Origin: Fen-1364 sp049515135
GTDB taxonomy: Bacteria; Spirochaetota; Spirochaetia; SZUA-6; Fen-1364
Reading direction: 5' to 3'
NCBI GenBank assembly: GCA_049515135.1
Contig: JBEKUJ010000014.1
Coordinates: 115,958 to 179,957 of the forward strand
Length of the DNA: 64,000 bases
Made by a program: the position numbers and the translations under genes. This document shows positions 25,391-34,403 of the stretch, one piece after another. Position 1 is the first letter of the stretch; each line of letters begins with the position of its first letter. The notes below the pieces were generated by a model, which saw only the letters and a list, made by a program, of their open reading frames with translations, searched no databases and had not been told where the DNA came from.

Positions 25391-26278
25391 ATGAGAGGGA
25401 AGGGTGCCTTCTATCGATATTTGAACCGGGTGGGGTGGCTCTATGTCGTGCCCGCAATGGTCTTCTACGCCGTCTTCATGGTGTATCCGATAATTTCTTC
25501 GCTGTACCTGGTGACGAGGAAATGGAGAGGCCTGAACAACTCCTACGTCGGGTTGGGCAATTTCGTTCGCATGATTCAAGACGGCATCTTTCTCCAGGCC
25601 CTTGGGCACAACTTTGCCTTCATGGTCATCCAGATTCCCATCATGATATTCCTGGCCCTTGTCCTGGCGGTCGTGCTCAACCAGGGCATCAAGCGCCTTC
25701 GAGGCACCTTCAGGCTGATCTATTTCCTTCCCTGTGTCACCTCGCTCGTGGCCTATTCCGTGCTCTTTCGTATGCTCCTCCAGACCAACGGCCTCCTCAA
25801 CAACCTGCTCATGAACCTGCAGGTCATCACGGGGCCGATCGGGTGGCTGAACGATCCTTTCTGGGCGAGGGCAACTATCATCATCGCCTTGACATGGCGC
25901 TGGACGGGCTACAACATGGTTTTTTTCCTGGTCGGGCTGCAGAACATCGACACCGACATTTTCGAGGCCTCCGACATGGACGGCGCCAGCCCGGCGCGGA
26001 AGTTCTTTGCCATCACGCTGCCCCTGCTCGTGCCGGTCATCCTTTTCTCGGCCGTGACCTCCACCAGCGGCACCATGCAGCTCTTTGACGAGCCGAACAT
26101 CCTTACCTGGGAGGGCGGTCCGTCCAACGCTACGATGACGGCCTCCCTGTACATCTACCGCCAGGCATTTGTGCTGAACTCGGACTTCGGGTATGCGTCC
26201 GCTCTCTCTTACATCATCGTGATCATTGCCGGCGTCCTGGCCTGGATCCAGATCAGGCTTCTGGGGAGGAGGGACTGA
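25391..26278 (+). CDS. Sugar ABC transporter permease (MalF-like)
   Basis: 295 residues, six membrane spans (starts WLYVVPAMVFYAVFMVYPII). The EAA loop that docks the ATPase is EASDMDGASPARKFFAITLP. It overlaps the next gene by 1 nt. Confidence 0.93.
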   Translation: MRGKGAFYRYLNRVGWLYVVPAMVFYAVFMVYPIISSLYLVTRKWRGLNNSYVGLGNFVRMIQDGIFLQALGHNFAFMVIQIPIMIFLALVLAVVLNQGIKRLRGTFRLIYFLPCVTSLVAYSVLFRMLLQTNGLLNNLLMNLQVITGPIGWLNDPFWARATIIIALTWRWTGYNMVFFLVGLQNIDTDIFEASDMDGASPARKFFAITLPLLVPVILFSAVTSTSGTMQLFDEPNILTWEGGPSNATMTASLYIYRQAFVLNSDFGYASALSYIIVIIAGVLAWIQIRLLGRRD

Positions 26279-27099
26279 TGGCTGCCGTCGTTCGCATGTC
26301 CGTACCGCGGATTTTCCTGTGGATACTCCTCGTTGCCGGCGCCGTCGTCTGCGTGTTCCCCTTCTTCTGGATGCTCATCGGGACCACTTTGAATCCGAAC
26401 GATGTGGTGCGAGGACTCATCATTCCCGGCCGGGAGTTCGTGGTCAATCTGCAGAAAGCCACGAAGAACTACAATGTGCTTCTGTTTCTGTTCAATTCGA
26501 CGAAGATTGCCGTCCTGACTGTTATCCTTGGCGTGACGGTGAACTCGTTCGCGGCGTTCGGATTCGAGAAGTACCGCTCGAAAGGTAGAGAGACGATTTT
26601 CGCGATTCTTCTGGCGGCGCTGATCTTCCCGCAGATCGCCCTGGTTATCCCACAGTTCAAGCTGATATCTTTTCTCAAGCTCCTCAACACGCATACGGCC
26701 ATCATTCTGCCCTCCGTCATGTCCGTGTTCATCATCTTTTTCATGCGGCAGAACTTCCGCATGTTTCCCAATGAGATCATGGAGGCGGCGCGAGTGGACG
26801 GGGCCAGCGAAACCCGCATTTTTCTGGGCATTGTTTTTCCTTCCATGAAAGCGAGCTTCGCTTCTGCTGCCATCTACGTCTTCATCGCGCAATGGAACAG
26901 CTACCTCTGGCCTCTCATGATCATCCTGGGGGAAACGCAGAAGACCCTCCCCATCGCACTGTCCTCCATGATGCGCGCCTATACCATCGAGTACGGCGCG
27001 CTGATGGTCCTGGTGAGCGTGTCCATTCTTCCCATTCTCGTGCTCTTCCTGGCAATGCAGCGACAGTTCGTCGCGGGCCTGCTGGGCTCGGTGAAATAG
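26278..27099 (+). CDS. Sugar ABC transporter permease (MalG-like)
   Basis: 273 residues, six spans (FLWILLVAGAVVCVFPFFWM). EAA loop EAARVDGASETRIFLGIVFP; C-terminal QRQFVAGLLGSVK is typical. TGATG coupling joins it to the upstream permease. No ATPase gene follows, so a shared MsmX/UgpC-type ATPase elsewhere is expected. Confidence 0.93.
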   Translation: MAAVVRMSVPRIFLWILLVAGAVVCVFPFFWMLIGTTLNPNDVVRGLIIPGREFVVNLQKATKNYNVLLFLFNSTKIAVLTVILGVTVNSFAAFGFEKYRSKGRETIFAILLAALIFPQIALVIPQFKLISFLKLLNTHTAIILPSVMSVFIIFFMRQNFRMFPNEIMEAARVDGASETRIFLGIVFPSMKASFASAAIYVFIAQWNSYLWPLMIILGETQKTLPIALSSMMRAYTIEYGALMVLVSVSILPILVLFLAMQRQFVAGLLGSVK

Positions 27100-27111
27100 G
27101 AGAACCCACCC

Positions 27112-29139
27112 ATGATCAGCGAAAAGCTGCCCCGCATCTGGTACGGAGGAGACTACAACCCCGATCAATACCCCGAGGACACGTGGCAGGAAGACATGCG
27201 CCTGTTCCGGATGGCAGGGATCAACGTGGCAACGGTGCCTGTCTTCTCCTGGGCAAAGCTGCAGCCCGGCGAAGACGCGTGGGATTTCGAGTGGCTGGAC
27301 AGGGTGCTCGACCTCCTGACAAAGAACGGAATCTTCGCCTGCATCGCCACCTCCACCGGCGCGGTGCCGCCCTGGATGGGAACGAAATATCCCGAGGTGC
27401 TGCGCACGACATTCGATGGACGCAAACGGAAGTATGGCCACCGTCACAACGCATGTCCCAGCAGCCTCGTATTCCGTCGCCTCTCCACGCAGCTTGCGCG
27501 CAAGCTTGCCGAGCGCTATGCCTCCCATCCCGCGCTTGTCGCGTGGCACGTGAGCAATGAGTACGGCGGCCGCTGCTACTGCGAGAACTGCGAAAAGGCG
27601 TTCAGAAAATGGCTCCAGCGGCGCTACGGCACCCTGGACGCGCTGAATCACGCGTGGTGGACGGGCTTCTGGGGCCACACGTTCACGGACTGGGATCAGA
27701 TCGTTGTCCCGAATATCCTCAGCGAGCACATGGATTCAACGCATACCGCTTTCCAGGGCATCACCCTGGACTATTATCGTTTCGCCTCGCAGAGCCTGCT
27801 TGACTGTTACTGCGCTGAACGCGATGTGCTGCGCGAGGTCACCCCCGGGGTGAAAATCACGACGAACCTCATGGGAGCATACAAGGAGCTGGATTATTTC
27901 AGATGGGCCAGGGAGATGGACATCGTCTCCTGGGACAACTACCCCGCGCTGGACACGCCTATATCCGAGGTGGCTTTCCGTCACGATCTCATGCGCGGGC
28001 TGAAAGCTGGCGCGCCTTTCATGCTCATGGAGCAGACCCCCAGCCAGACGAATTGGCAGGACTACAACGGGCTGAAGCGGCCGGGGGTGATGCGCCTGAT
28101 GAGCATGCAGGCGGTTGCCCGGGGCGCAGACACCGTCATGTTCTTCCAGCTGCGCCGGTCCCGGGGTGCTTCAGAAAAGTACCACAGCGCGGCGATTGAC
28201 CACGCCGGCCACGAGAACACGCGCGTGTTCCGCGAGGTTGCCGCGCTCGGAGCGGAGCTTGCCTCCCTGGGGCCCGCGCTTCTGGATTCGCGGGTGGAGG
28301 CCCGGATGGGCATCCTTTTCGACTGGGAGAACTGGTGGGCGGTCGAGATGTCGTCGGGGCCCAGCATAGCGCTGAAATACGTCCAGCAGGTCAGCGCGTG
28401 GCATGCGGCGCTGTGGGAGCAGAACTACGCCGTGGACGTGGTGGGCATGGAGGACGATTTCTCCCGGTATGACGTCGTCATCGCTCCTGTCCTCTACATG
28501 GTGAAAACCGGCCTGGCAAAGAAGCTGGAATCGTTCGTCTCCGCCGGCGGGACTTTTGTCACCACCTTCTTCAGCGGCATCGTGAACGAAACGGACCTTG
28601 TCACGCTGGGAGGATACCCCGGGGAGCTTCGAAAGCTTCTGGGCATCTGGGTGGAGGAGATCGACGCTCTCCTGCCGGGCTCGGCCAACTCCTTCGAGGT
28701 GAAAAAGCCTTTTGGCGACCTGCGCGGCTCCTATGCCTGCGGCCTTCTCTGCGACGTCCTGCATTGCGAATCGGCGGAGCTGATCGCTTCGTACGGATCG
28801 GACTTCTACGCCGGGACCCCTTCGGTCACGCGCAACAGGCTCGAAAAAGGATGGGCGTGGTACGTTGCCAGCAGCCCGCAGCAGGACTTCCTCTCCGCCT
28901 TGGCACGTTCCCTGGCCCGCGAGAAGGGGATCGAGCCCGTGGCAAATGTTCCGCGCGGCGTGGAGGCGACACGACGCGGCAAAAACGGGGAATCCTTCCT
29001 CTTCCTCCTGAACCATAACGACGCGCCGGTCCAGGCAGACCTTGGAAAGGGCAAGCTTACCGAGCTCGCCACCGGCAAGCCGGTGAAGGGAAGCGTCCAG
29101 GTTCCCGCCAAGGGCGTCGTCATTCTGAGGGAATCCTAG
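27112..29139 (+). CDS. GH42 beta-galactosidase
   Basis: 675 residues, standard GH42 length. The TIM barrel opens with IWYGGDYNPDQYPEDTW. The acid/base Glu is in AWHVSNEYGGRCYCENC, which also carries Cys of the zinc site seen in some GH42 members. The nucleophile Glu is in FMLMEQTPSQTNW. A trimerisation-like domain and a small C-terminal beta domain follow. No signal peptide, so it hydrolyses imported galactosides in the cytoplasm. It starts 12 nt after malG. Confidence 0.94.
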   Translation: MISEKLPRIWYGGDYNPDQYPEDTWQEDMRLFRMAGINVATVPVFSWAKLQPGEDAWDFEWLDRVLDLLTKNGIFACIATSTGAVPPWMGTKYPEVLRTTFDGRKRKYGHRHNACPSSLVFRRLSTQLARKLAERYASHPALVAWHVSNEYGGRCYCENCEKAFRKWLQRRYGTLDALNHAWWTGFWGHTFTDWDQIVVPNILSEHMDSTHTAFQGITLDYYRFASQSLLDCYCAERDVLREVTPGVKITTNLMGAYKELDYFRWAREMDIVSWDNYPALDTPISEVAFRHDLMRGLKAGAPFMLMEQTPSQTNWQDYNGLKRPGVMRLMSMQAVARGADTVMFFQLRRSRGASEKYHSAAIDHAGHENTRVFREVAALGAELASLGPALLDSRVEARMGILFDWENWWAVEMSSGPSIALKYVQQVSAWHAALWEQNYAVDVVGMEDDFSRYDVVIAPVLYMVKTGLAKKLESFVSAGGTFVTTFFSGIVNETDLVTLGGYPGELRKLLGIWVEEIDALLPGSANSFEVKKPFGDLRGSYACGLLCDVLHCESAELIASYGSDFYAGTPSVTRNRLEKGWAWYVASSPQQDFLSALARSLAREKGIEPVANVPRGVEATRRGKNGESFLFLLNHNDAPVQADLGKGKLTELATGKPVKGSVQVPAKGVVILRES

Positions 29140-29218
29140 CCTCCAGCACAATTCGCCCGGTCTGCAACACTCATCCATGTGGACGACCTCCAGCGCGAGG
29201 TTCTCGTTGAGATTCTTA

Positions 29219-29247
29219 TTGACATTCTTGTAATGTATGAGTAGTCT
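29219..29247 (+). promoter_or_regulatory. Promoter of SAM riboswitch transcript
   Basis: TTGACA (29219-29224), 17-nt spacer, TAGTCT (29242-29247), about 18 nt upstream of riboswitch P1. Confidence 0.6.
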
Positions 29248-29264
29248 CTGCGCGTTCGCAGAAT

Positions 29265-29415
29265 TTCTTATCAAGAGCGACTGAGGGACGGGCCCTGTGA
29301 AGTCGCGGCAACCTCCTGCATGGGAAGGTGCCAAGTCCCGCGGAACGGTTTTCAGCGTTCCGGAAGATAAGGAAGAGCGACTCCTGCCAGGATTCCTCTT
29401 CCAATACGGAGGAGG
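29265..29415 (+). promoter_or_regulatory. SAM-I (S-box) riboswitch with translational expression platform
   Basis: P1 CTTATC/GATAAG (29267-29272 / 29366-29371) encloses the S-box core (GAGGGACGGGCCC, GTGAAG, CGGCAACC, GGTGCCAAGTCC). Downstream, GGAAGAG (29371-29377) can pair with CTCTTCC (29396-29402), or CCTCTTCC (29395-29402) can mask the ribosome site GGAGGAGG (29408-29415). There is no U-run, so SAM should block translation rather than transcription. Confidence 0.92.
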
Positions 29416-29421
29416 GCTTTC

Positions 29422-30555
29422 ATGAACATTGCAACGCAGGCGGCGCAGATCGGAGTCGGCTGGGACACTGCCACCGGATCGGTGGCCGTCCCGATCTACC
29501 AGACAGCCACTTTCTGTCATCCCGGGTTGGGCAGGAGCACCGGCTACGACTACAGCCGATCAAAAAATCCCACCCGACAGGTCCTGGAGGATGCCATTGC
29601 GCGCCTTGAGGGCGCGGCCCGGGGGTTTGCTTATTCCTCGGGAATGGCTGCCATTGCCAGCCTGCTGCTCCTGTTCAAGACCGGGGATCATATCATCGTC
29701 ACTGAGGACCTCTACGGAGGCACCTATCGCCTGTTCGAGCAGTGCTTCAGCAGCTTCGGTCTTGCTTTCACCTATGTCGACACGACGGACCTCGAAACAG
29801 TGGAAAAGACTGTTCGGCCGGAGACCCGCGCGCTCTTTGTCGAGTCTCTCACAAATCCCCTGCTCAAGGTTACCGACATCGCCAGTCTTGCGGCCATAAG
29901 CAGGCGGCGCCAGCTCCTCACCATCGTCGACAACACTTTCCTCACTCCCTGCCTCCTGCGGCCCCTGGACTTGGGAGCAGACGTCACGATGTACAGCGCC
30001 ACAAAGTACCTTGCAGGCCACAACGACACGATCAGCGGCCTTCTGGCGGTGAAGGACCCCGCGCTTGCAGAAAAAGTGGCGTTCCACCAGAACGCGGCCG
30101 GGGCCGTTCTGGGTCCGCAAGATTCCTGGCTCACGATCCGCGGGATGAAAACGCTTTCTATCCGGCTGGAGCGGCAGCAGGAGAACGCGGCCAGGATTGC
30201 TGGATGGCTGACCCGGCACCCCAAAGTGCGCAAGGTGTATTATCCTGGGCTTCCCGATCATCCTGGCCACCAGCTGGCTTCCCGACAGGGCAGGGGATTT
30301 GGGGCCATGGTCTCCTTCGAGGTGAAAGATCCATCGCTCGTGGAGCCCCTGCTGGGCAGGACAAGGCTCATTTCATTTGCGGAGAGCCTTGGCGGGGTGG
30401 AAACCCTGATCACCTTTCCCGCTGTGCAGACTCATGCCGATATCGATCCCCTGACGCGGGAGCGCCTGGGCATCACATCGACGCTGCTGCGGCTGTCTGT
30501 GGGGATCGAAGATGCGGAGGACCTGATAGCTGACCTGGAGCTTGCCATGGGTTGA
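29422..30555 (+). CDS. Cys/Met metabolism PLP enzyme (cystathionine gamma-synthase/beta-lyase family)
   Basis: 377 residues of fold type I. Motifs: PIYQTATFCHPG, YDYSRSKNPTRQVLE, FAYSSGMAAIASLLLLF, PLP Lys in MYSATKYLAGHNDTISGLL, and GFGAMVSFEV near the C-terminus. MetB, MetC and O-acylhomoserine sulfhydrylases share these, so the reaction is not resolved. Control by a SAM riboswitch puts it in methionine or cysteine synthesis. Confidence 0.9.
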   Translation: MNIATQAAQIGVGWDTATGSVAVPIYQTATFCHPGLGRSTGYDYSRSKNPTRQVLEDAIARLEGAARGFAYSSGMAAIASLLLLFKTGDHIIVTEDLYGGTYRLFEQCFSSFGLAFTYVDTTDLETVEKTVRPETRALFVESLTNPLLKVTDIASLAAISRRRQLLTIVDNTFLTPCLLRPLDLGADVTMYSATKYLAGHNDTISGLLAVKDPALAEKVAFHQNAAGAVLGPQDSWLTIRGMKTLSIRLERQQENAARIAGWLTRHPKVRKVYYPGLPDHPGHQLASRQGRGFGAMVSFEVKDPSLVEPLLGRTRLISFAESLGGVETLITFPAVQTHADIDPLTRERLGITSTLLRLSVGIEDAEDLIADLELAMG

Positions 30556-30593
30556 CTGGAATAGCAGGGCAGAAGGGATCAGCGTGTCCGAGG

Positions 30594-31334
30594 TCAGGGT
30601 CGGGAACCGTTCATCCTGCGAAAGGCCTCCTCCAGCTCTTCCCGTGATGCGCGGCTCATTTTTTCGCTGAATCCGTACGATATCTCCAGGCTTCCTTCCT
30701 TCAGTTGCTGCGCCACTGCTCCAATGAACTCCTCCAGGGGCGTCCCGGTGGTATGCAGCCCGGGGCCGCCAAGGTCCGTGTTCACGCCAGGAGGGATGAT
30801 CTCGATGACTTGGACTTTTGTATCCACCAGCAGCTGCCGCAGGGCGCGCGTGAAAGAGTGGAAAGCTGCCTTCGTGGCGCAGTAGATGGGCGCCGCGGCC
30901 AGTGGAACGAAGGCAAGGCCCGATGTCACGTTGATGATGAAGGCCCTCTGCGCTTTTTTCAGGGTCTCCAGGAGCAGGTACGTCAAGTGGAGCGGAGCTT
31001 CCCAGTTGATGGAGGTCTCCTGTTTCGCCCTGGGCCAGAAATCCTTCTGGTCAAGGCCCATGCGCTGCTGGATGCCGGCATTGTTCACAAGGACGTTCAG
31101 CTGGGGGTGGTCGTGGACAATCATCTGGGCAAAGCGGGCCCTCTCAGGCTCGCTCGTCAGATCGCACGGGTATGTGACAAGACCGGGGTGCTTTTTCTTC
31201 GCGTCTTCAAGAACCTCCCTCCGTCGGCCGCACACAATGACGCGGCTCCCGGCATCACGGAACTTCCCTGCAAGCCCAAGTCCGATCCCTGATCCCCCGC
31301 CGGTGATCAAGACTTCATTGTTCGACAAGTCCAT
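30594..31334 (-). CDS. SDR family oxidoreductase (DltE-like)
   Basis: 246 residues from the second of two close ATGs, with GGAGG 6 nt upstream. The NAD(P) site is ITGGGSGIGLGLAGKF, NNAG is present, and the catalytic Ser-Tyr-Lys appear in NVTSGLAFVPLAAAPIYCATK. Resembles DltE-type short-chain dehydrogenases of unknown substrate. Confidence 0.9.
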   Translation of the reverse strand: MDLSNNEVLITGGGSGIGLGLAGKFRDAGSRVIVCGRRREVLEDAKKKHPGLVTYPCDLTSEPERARFAQMIVHDHPQLNVLVNNAGIQQRMGLDQKDFWPRAKQETSINWEAPLHLTYLLLETLKKAQRAFIINVTSGLAFVPLAAAPIYCATKAAFHSFTRALRQLLVDTKVQVIEIIPPGVNTDLGGPGLHTTGTPLEEFIGAVAQQLKEGSLEISYGFSEKMSRASREELEEAFRRMNGSRP

Positions 31335-31442
31335 GGCCATCCTCCGTACGTGAGATCATGACCCTTTGACCCATGCTGGGGAAGGTAGCGAAACGACATC
31401 ATGCCGGCAACAGGAGCTCTGCCGGGGCCGGCTATGGCAGGT

Positions 31443-31472
31443 TTGCCCCGAGGAGCCACGTCGAGGTATAGT
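31443..31472 (+). promoter_or_regulatory. Promoter of DinB-like gene (leaderless type)
   Basis: TTGCCC (31443-31448), 18-nt spacer, TATAGT (31467-31472). ATG 31480 follows after 7 nt and has no close ribosome site. Confidence 0.5.
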
Positions 31473-31479
31473 TCCCGGC

Positions 31480-32007
31480 ATGTCCGAGCTTATTCCATGG
31501 TTCCAGCGTGTTTTCAGGTTCGACGCTCCTGACGGGATCTTCCTGAACGTCCTCGAGAGAGTACGGGGTACTCCTGCCCGGCTGGAAGAGCGCCTCGGAC
31601 CCGTCCCCCGGCAATTCCTGATCCGCAAAGAAGCCGGCGCCTGGTCGATCATGGAGAACGCCGGCCACCTCCTGGATCTGGAGCCGCTCTGGGCTGCGCG
31701 GGTTGATGATTTCATCCAGGGAAATGAGAGACTGCAGGTCGCCGACCTCACAAACCGCAAGACTCACGAAGCAGGACACAACGACAGCCCGCTCGACAAG
31801 ATTCTCACTTCGTTCCGCGCTGTGCGGTCCGCGCTGGTTGGGAAGCTGGAGGCCCTGGAGCCGGCCGCTTTCTCGAAAACAGCTCTTCACCCGCGGCTGA
31901 ACACGCCGATGAGGCTCCTGGACCACGTGATTTTCATCGCCGAACACGACGATCACCACCTTGCGCGCATCTCGCTCCTCATGCGCACGTTTGGCTGGAG
32001 CGGGTAG
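31480..32007 (+). CDS. DinB superfamily protein
   Basis: 175 residues, a four-helix DinB/YfiT-like protein. Candidate metal His lie in IMENAGHLLDLEPLW and FIAEHDDHHLARISLL. The frame is open 114 nt further upstream, but the promoter geometry supports ATG 31480. Members are thiol-dependent transferases or of unknown function. Confidence 0.85.
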   Translation: MSELIPWFQRVFRFDAPDGIFLNVLERVRGTPARLEERLGPVPRQFLIRKEAGAWSIMENAGHLLDLEPLWAARVDDFIQGNERLQVADLTNRKTHEAGHNDSPLDKILTSFRAVRSALVGKLEALEPAAFSKTALHPRLNTPMRLLDHVIFIAEHDDHHLARISLLMRTFGWSG

Positions 32008-32057
32008 CTAGCCGTCATGAAAAACTTGCGCGGGTCTGGCGGATCGATGCTTGGCGG

Positions 32058-33050
32058 TTACGAGGAACTGATCCTGGCATCCGTTCGCTGCCGATTCGAT
32101 TCGACTTGAGATTTGATCCACGAATACGTGCGCAGGATGCCTTCCCTGAGTGGTACTCTCGACGTCCAGCCAATTGACGTAATGCGATCATTGCGGAAAT
32201 TGCGCGCTTGGACACCGACCGGTCCTTCCACATGTTTTACGGAAATCCGTTTGCCGGCCACTTCGGCAACAGTGTGGATCAATTCGTCCACGGAGACGTA
32301 CTCCTGGCGCCCAATATTGACGCCGTTTTCCAGATTGGAATGCATCAGAAGGACTATGCCGTCGATGAGGTCATCAATATAGGTATAAGCGCGCATCGCG
32401 GTCCCGTCACCCCACACTTCCACCTCTCCGTCCTCCGAAGCCAGAGCGACTTTCCGGCACATTGCCGCCGGAGCTTTTTCCCGGCCTCCGCGCCACGTGC
32501 CTTCAGGACCGTAGGTGTTCTGGAACCGGGCGATGCGAATGGCCATGCCGAAACGCCGCCCATATGCCATTGCCATCCGTTCAGCGTACAGCTTTTCCCA
32601 ACCGTATTCGTTGTCAGGCAGTGCCGGATACGCTTCCTCTTCAGAAAGCTCCGCTTCGTTCTTGTTCATGTCGCGATACACGCATGCGGAAGAAGAAAAA
32701 AAATACCTCTTGATTCCGGCTTGCGCCGCCGCGTTTACCATATTGATATTGATCAAAGCGCTGTTTCTCATGATTTCACATTCGGCGCTCTGTATGAATC
32801 CCATGCCCCCCATGTCTGCAGCGAGTTGGTACACTTCATCAAGGGTTTTGCCATCTGGACCTTGAACAGCTCTTTCGCAGTTTTCCTGGACGCGCAGATC
32901 CAGCTGAAGAAATTGATCCGCCGAAGTGGGTGAGAACTCCGGCTTTTTTATGTCTGCCCCCCGTACCCAGTATCCATCTTTCTTCAAGCGTTTCACGAGA
33001 TGGCTGGCAATGAAGCCACCCGCGCCGCAAACCAGTGCCGTTTTTGCCAT
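32058..33050 (-). CDS. NAD-dependent epimerase, GDP-mannose 3,5-epimerase-like
   Basis: 330 residues of an extended SDR. NAD site GAGGFIASHLVKRLKKDGYW; YQLAADMGGMGFI; SSSACVYRDM; catalytic Tyr/Lys in YGWEKLYAERMAMAYGRRFG; FQNTYGPEGTWRGGREKAPA. These motifs match GDP-mannose 3,5-epimerases closely. Such genes usually sit in polysaccharide clusters, but here it stands alone, in DNA visibly richer in A/T than the flanks. Confidence 0.9.
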   Translation of the reverse strand: MAKTALVCGAGGFIASHLVKRLKKDGYWVRGADIKKPEFSPTSADQFLQLDLRVQENCERAVQGPDGKTLDEVYQLAADMGGMGFIQSAECEIMRNSALININMVNAAAQAGIKRYFFSSSACVYRDMNKNEAELSEEEAYPALPDNEYGWEKLYAERMAMAYGRRFGMAIRIARFQNTYGPEGTWRGGREKAPAAMCRKVALASEDGEVEVWGDGTAMRAYTYIDDLIDGIVLLMHSNLENGVNIGRQEYVSVDELIHTVAEVAGKRISVKHVEGPVGVQARNFRNDRITSIGWTSRVPLREGILRTYSWIKSQVESNRQRTDARISSS

Positions 33051-33114
33051 TGTTTTCCCTTTCGTTCGCTCTGACCAGCTGCCGGAGCCTCATCGTTTCG
33101 TCGATTAAGCGGAA

Positions 33115-33143
33115 CATATAACAGAGGCAATTCGAAAAGTCAA
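33115..33143 (-). promoter_or_regulatory. Promoter of epimerase gene
   Basis: Minus-strand TTGACT (33138-33143), 17-nt spacer, TATATG (33115-33120), 65 nt before ATG. Confidence 0.6.
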
Positions 33144-33217
33144 CGGAGAGGTTTTCCCCCGATGTCAGTCAAGGGACGGCAAAAAAACGCAGTTAACCAG
33201 GGAGCGGGTAATCGGCT

Positions 33218-33553
33218 TCAACGGTAGATTGTTATCTTCCATTTATCCTGGGAGAACACCCAAACGTAGACGCTGGGAGATGGCGCGATCGAAACATACT
33301 CCACCAATATCCAGATATCGTGCCAGCCCTCTTTTGCCAGTTCATCCGCAGCCAGAACAGCTACAGATTGGTCGTTGTATGCGTCGTCATACACGGCCGT
33401 CCAGCTGGCAACGAACGCGCGCCCGGCCACAACCCCGCTGTTTGTGGTGGTCCGGATGTTAGCGTCCTTGACCTCCTGGGACAGGGTCGAACAAGAATCG
33501 AGCATGCAAGCCAGCACGACGATCAGAACGGCAGCGACTGAGGTTGCTTTCAT
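33218..33553 (-). CDS. Small hypothetical lipoprotein
   Basis: 111 residues from ATG 33553. Signal peptide with lipobox MLDSC (Cys21), then a domain with SVAVLAADELAKEGWHD and a C-terminus of short strands (SVYVWVFSQDKWKITIYR). No family recognised. It lies in the low-GC patch. Confidence 0.6.
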   Translation of the reverse strand: MKATSVAAVLIVVLACMLDSCSTLSQEVKDANIRTTTNSGVVAGRAFVASWTAVYDDAYNDQSVAVLAADELAKEGWHDIWILVEYVSIAPSPSVYVWVFSQDKWKITIYR

Positions 33554-33668
33554 AACTACCAAGCCGATTTCAATGTACCAAATGGTCGTGACTTTGAACA
33601 GCCGTCTTGGGTGGGCGCAAGGCTGAGATATCCGCCGCCATCAGCGTGACGGCTGCAGGCAGACAAAG

Positions 33669-34148
33669 TCAGAGAGGCACCCCGAACATCTGTTCCTCGA
33701 CAGCCTCGAGCGTACTACTACCCTGTCTCGATGTTTCCAAGGCCTGCTCGTAGGTTCGCGGATTGCTGTTGTACAGGATCGCCTGGCCGATGTCGTGCAG
33801 GAGGCCGGCGATGAAAGCTTCCTCCGCTTCCGCCGCCTTGTAACAGCGCAGGGTGATGCCACGCGATAGGAAAGCGCTCAGGATGCAATACCGCCAGAAC
33901 ATGGCATGGAACGCACTTTTCTTCATCTGAGGGAAAAGGCTCGATGCGGTGAGAACAAGCACGAGGCTTTTGATTGTCTTGAAACCGACGAGCGAAATGG
34001 CCATCTGAAGGCTCGTGATCTCACACTGCCTCGCGTAGAGAGCAGAGTTGGCAATTTTGAGCAACTTGGATGTGAGGCCAGGGTCCACCTTAAGGATGCC
34101 CTCCAACTCCTTGAAGGAAATCTCTCTCCCGCCTTCTTCGAGATTCAT
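33669..34148 (-). pseudogene. HDOD-domain protein, truncated at both ends
   Basis: 159 residues from ATG 34148. The HDOD core is clear: ELEGILKVDPGLTSKLLKIA, AISLVGFKTIKSLVL, FIAGLLHDIGQAILY. The end (EEQMFGVPL, stop) cuts the family's FGV-H-x-x-VGA segment. Upstream the same frame reads TAKLMNLEE, which fits an HDOD N-terminus, but a TGA stands before it. It is probably a relic, though a short product could fold. Confidence 0.6.
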
Positions 34149-34149
34149 C

Positions 34150-34403
34150 AGTTTCGCCGTTCAAAACGTTATTTGACTCAACCTCCCTATATTTTCGGCG
34201 AAATACGCGTGGTGCGGAAAGGCTTTTCCACTGTCCACATCGAGCGGGGCAAAATCACGCGAGTATGGGTTGCCGATTTGACCCGTCTTTCGCGTGATCC
34301 TGCTGACCTGGAGACAATCAGGGCGTACCTCGCCCAGCACAATGTTGAGCCAACAGTGGCAGAGCGAGACCCACTATTTGGACGCTTCTTCGAGTTGCTT
34401 TAG
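34150..34403 (+). pseudogene. Possible serine recombinase remnant
   Basis: The plus frame encodes GKITRVWVADLTRLSRDPAD then LETIRAYLAQHNV, which resembles the LxRLxRD core of resolvase/invertase-type serine recombinases. No catalytic Ser region or DNA-binding C-terminus is present. It abuts the clipped HDOD gene and overlaps the end of the ankyrin gene by 30 nt. The call rests on one motif. Confidence 0.33.

Noticed and set aside
24152..25609. 485-codon minus-strand frame opposite the sugar-binding protein
   Set aside because: No start signal or domain; antisense to a convincing binding protein with a consensus promoter and terminator.
26209..27729. 506-codon minus-strand frame opposite the permease/GH42 genes
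   Set aside because: Spans three real genes in antisense and shows no domain pattern.
31366..31479. Earlier start for the DinB-like gene
   Set aside because: The added residues are not DinB-like and lie over the likely promoter.
33906..34403. Full-length 165-codon plus-strand gene
   Set aside because: Its first half is antisense to the HDOD frame; only the last third has recombinase-like sequence, so it is listed as a remnant.
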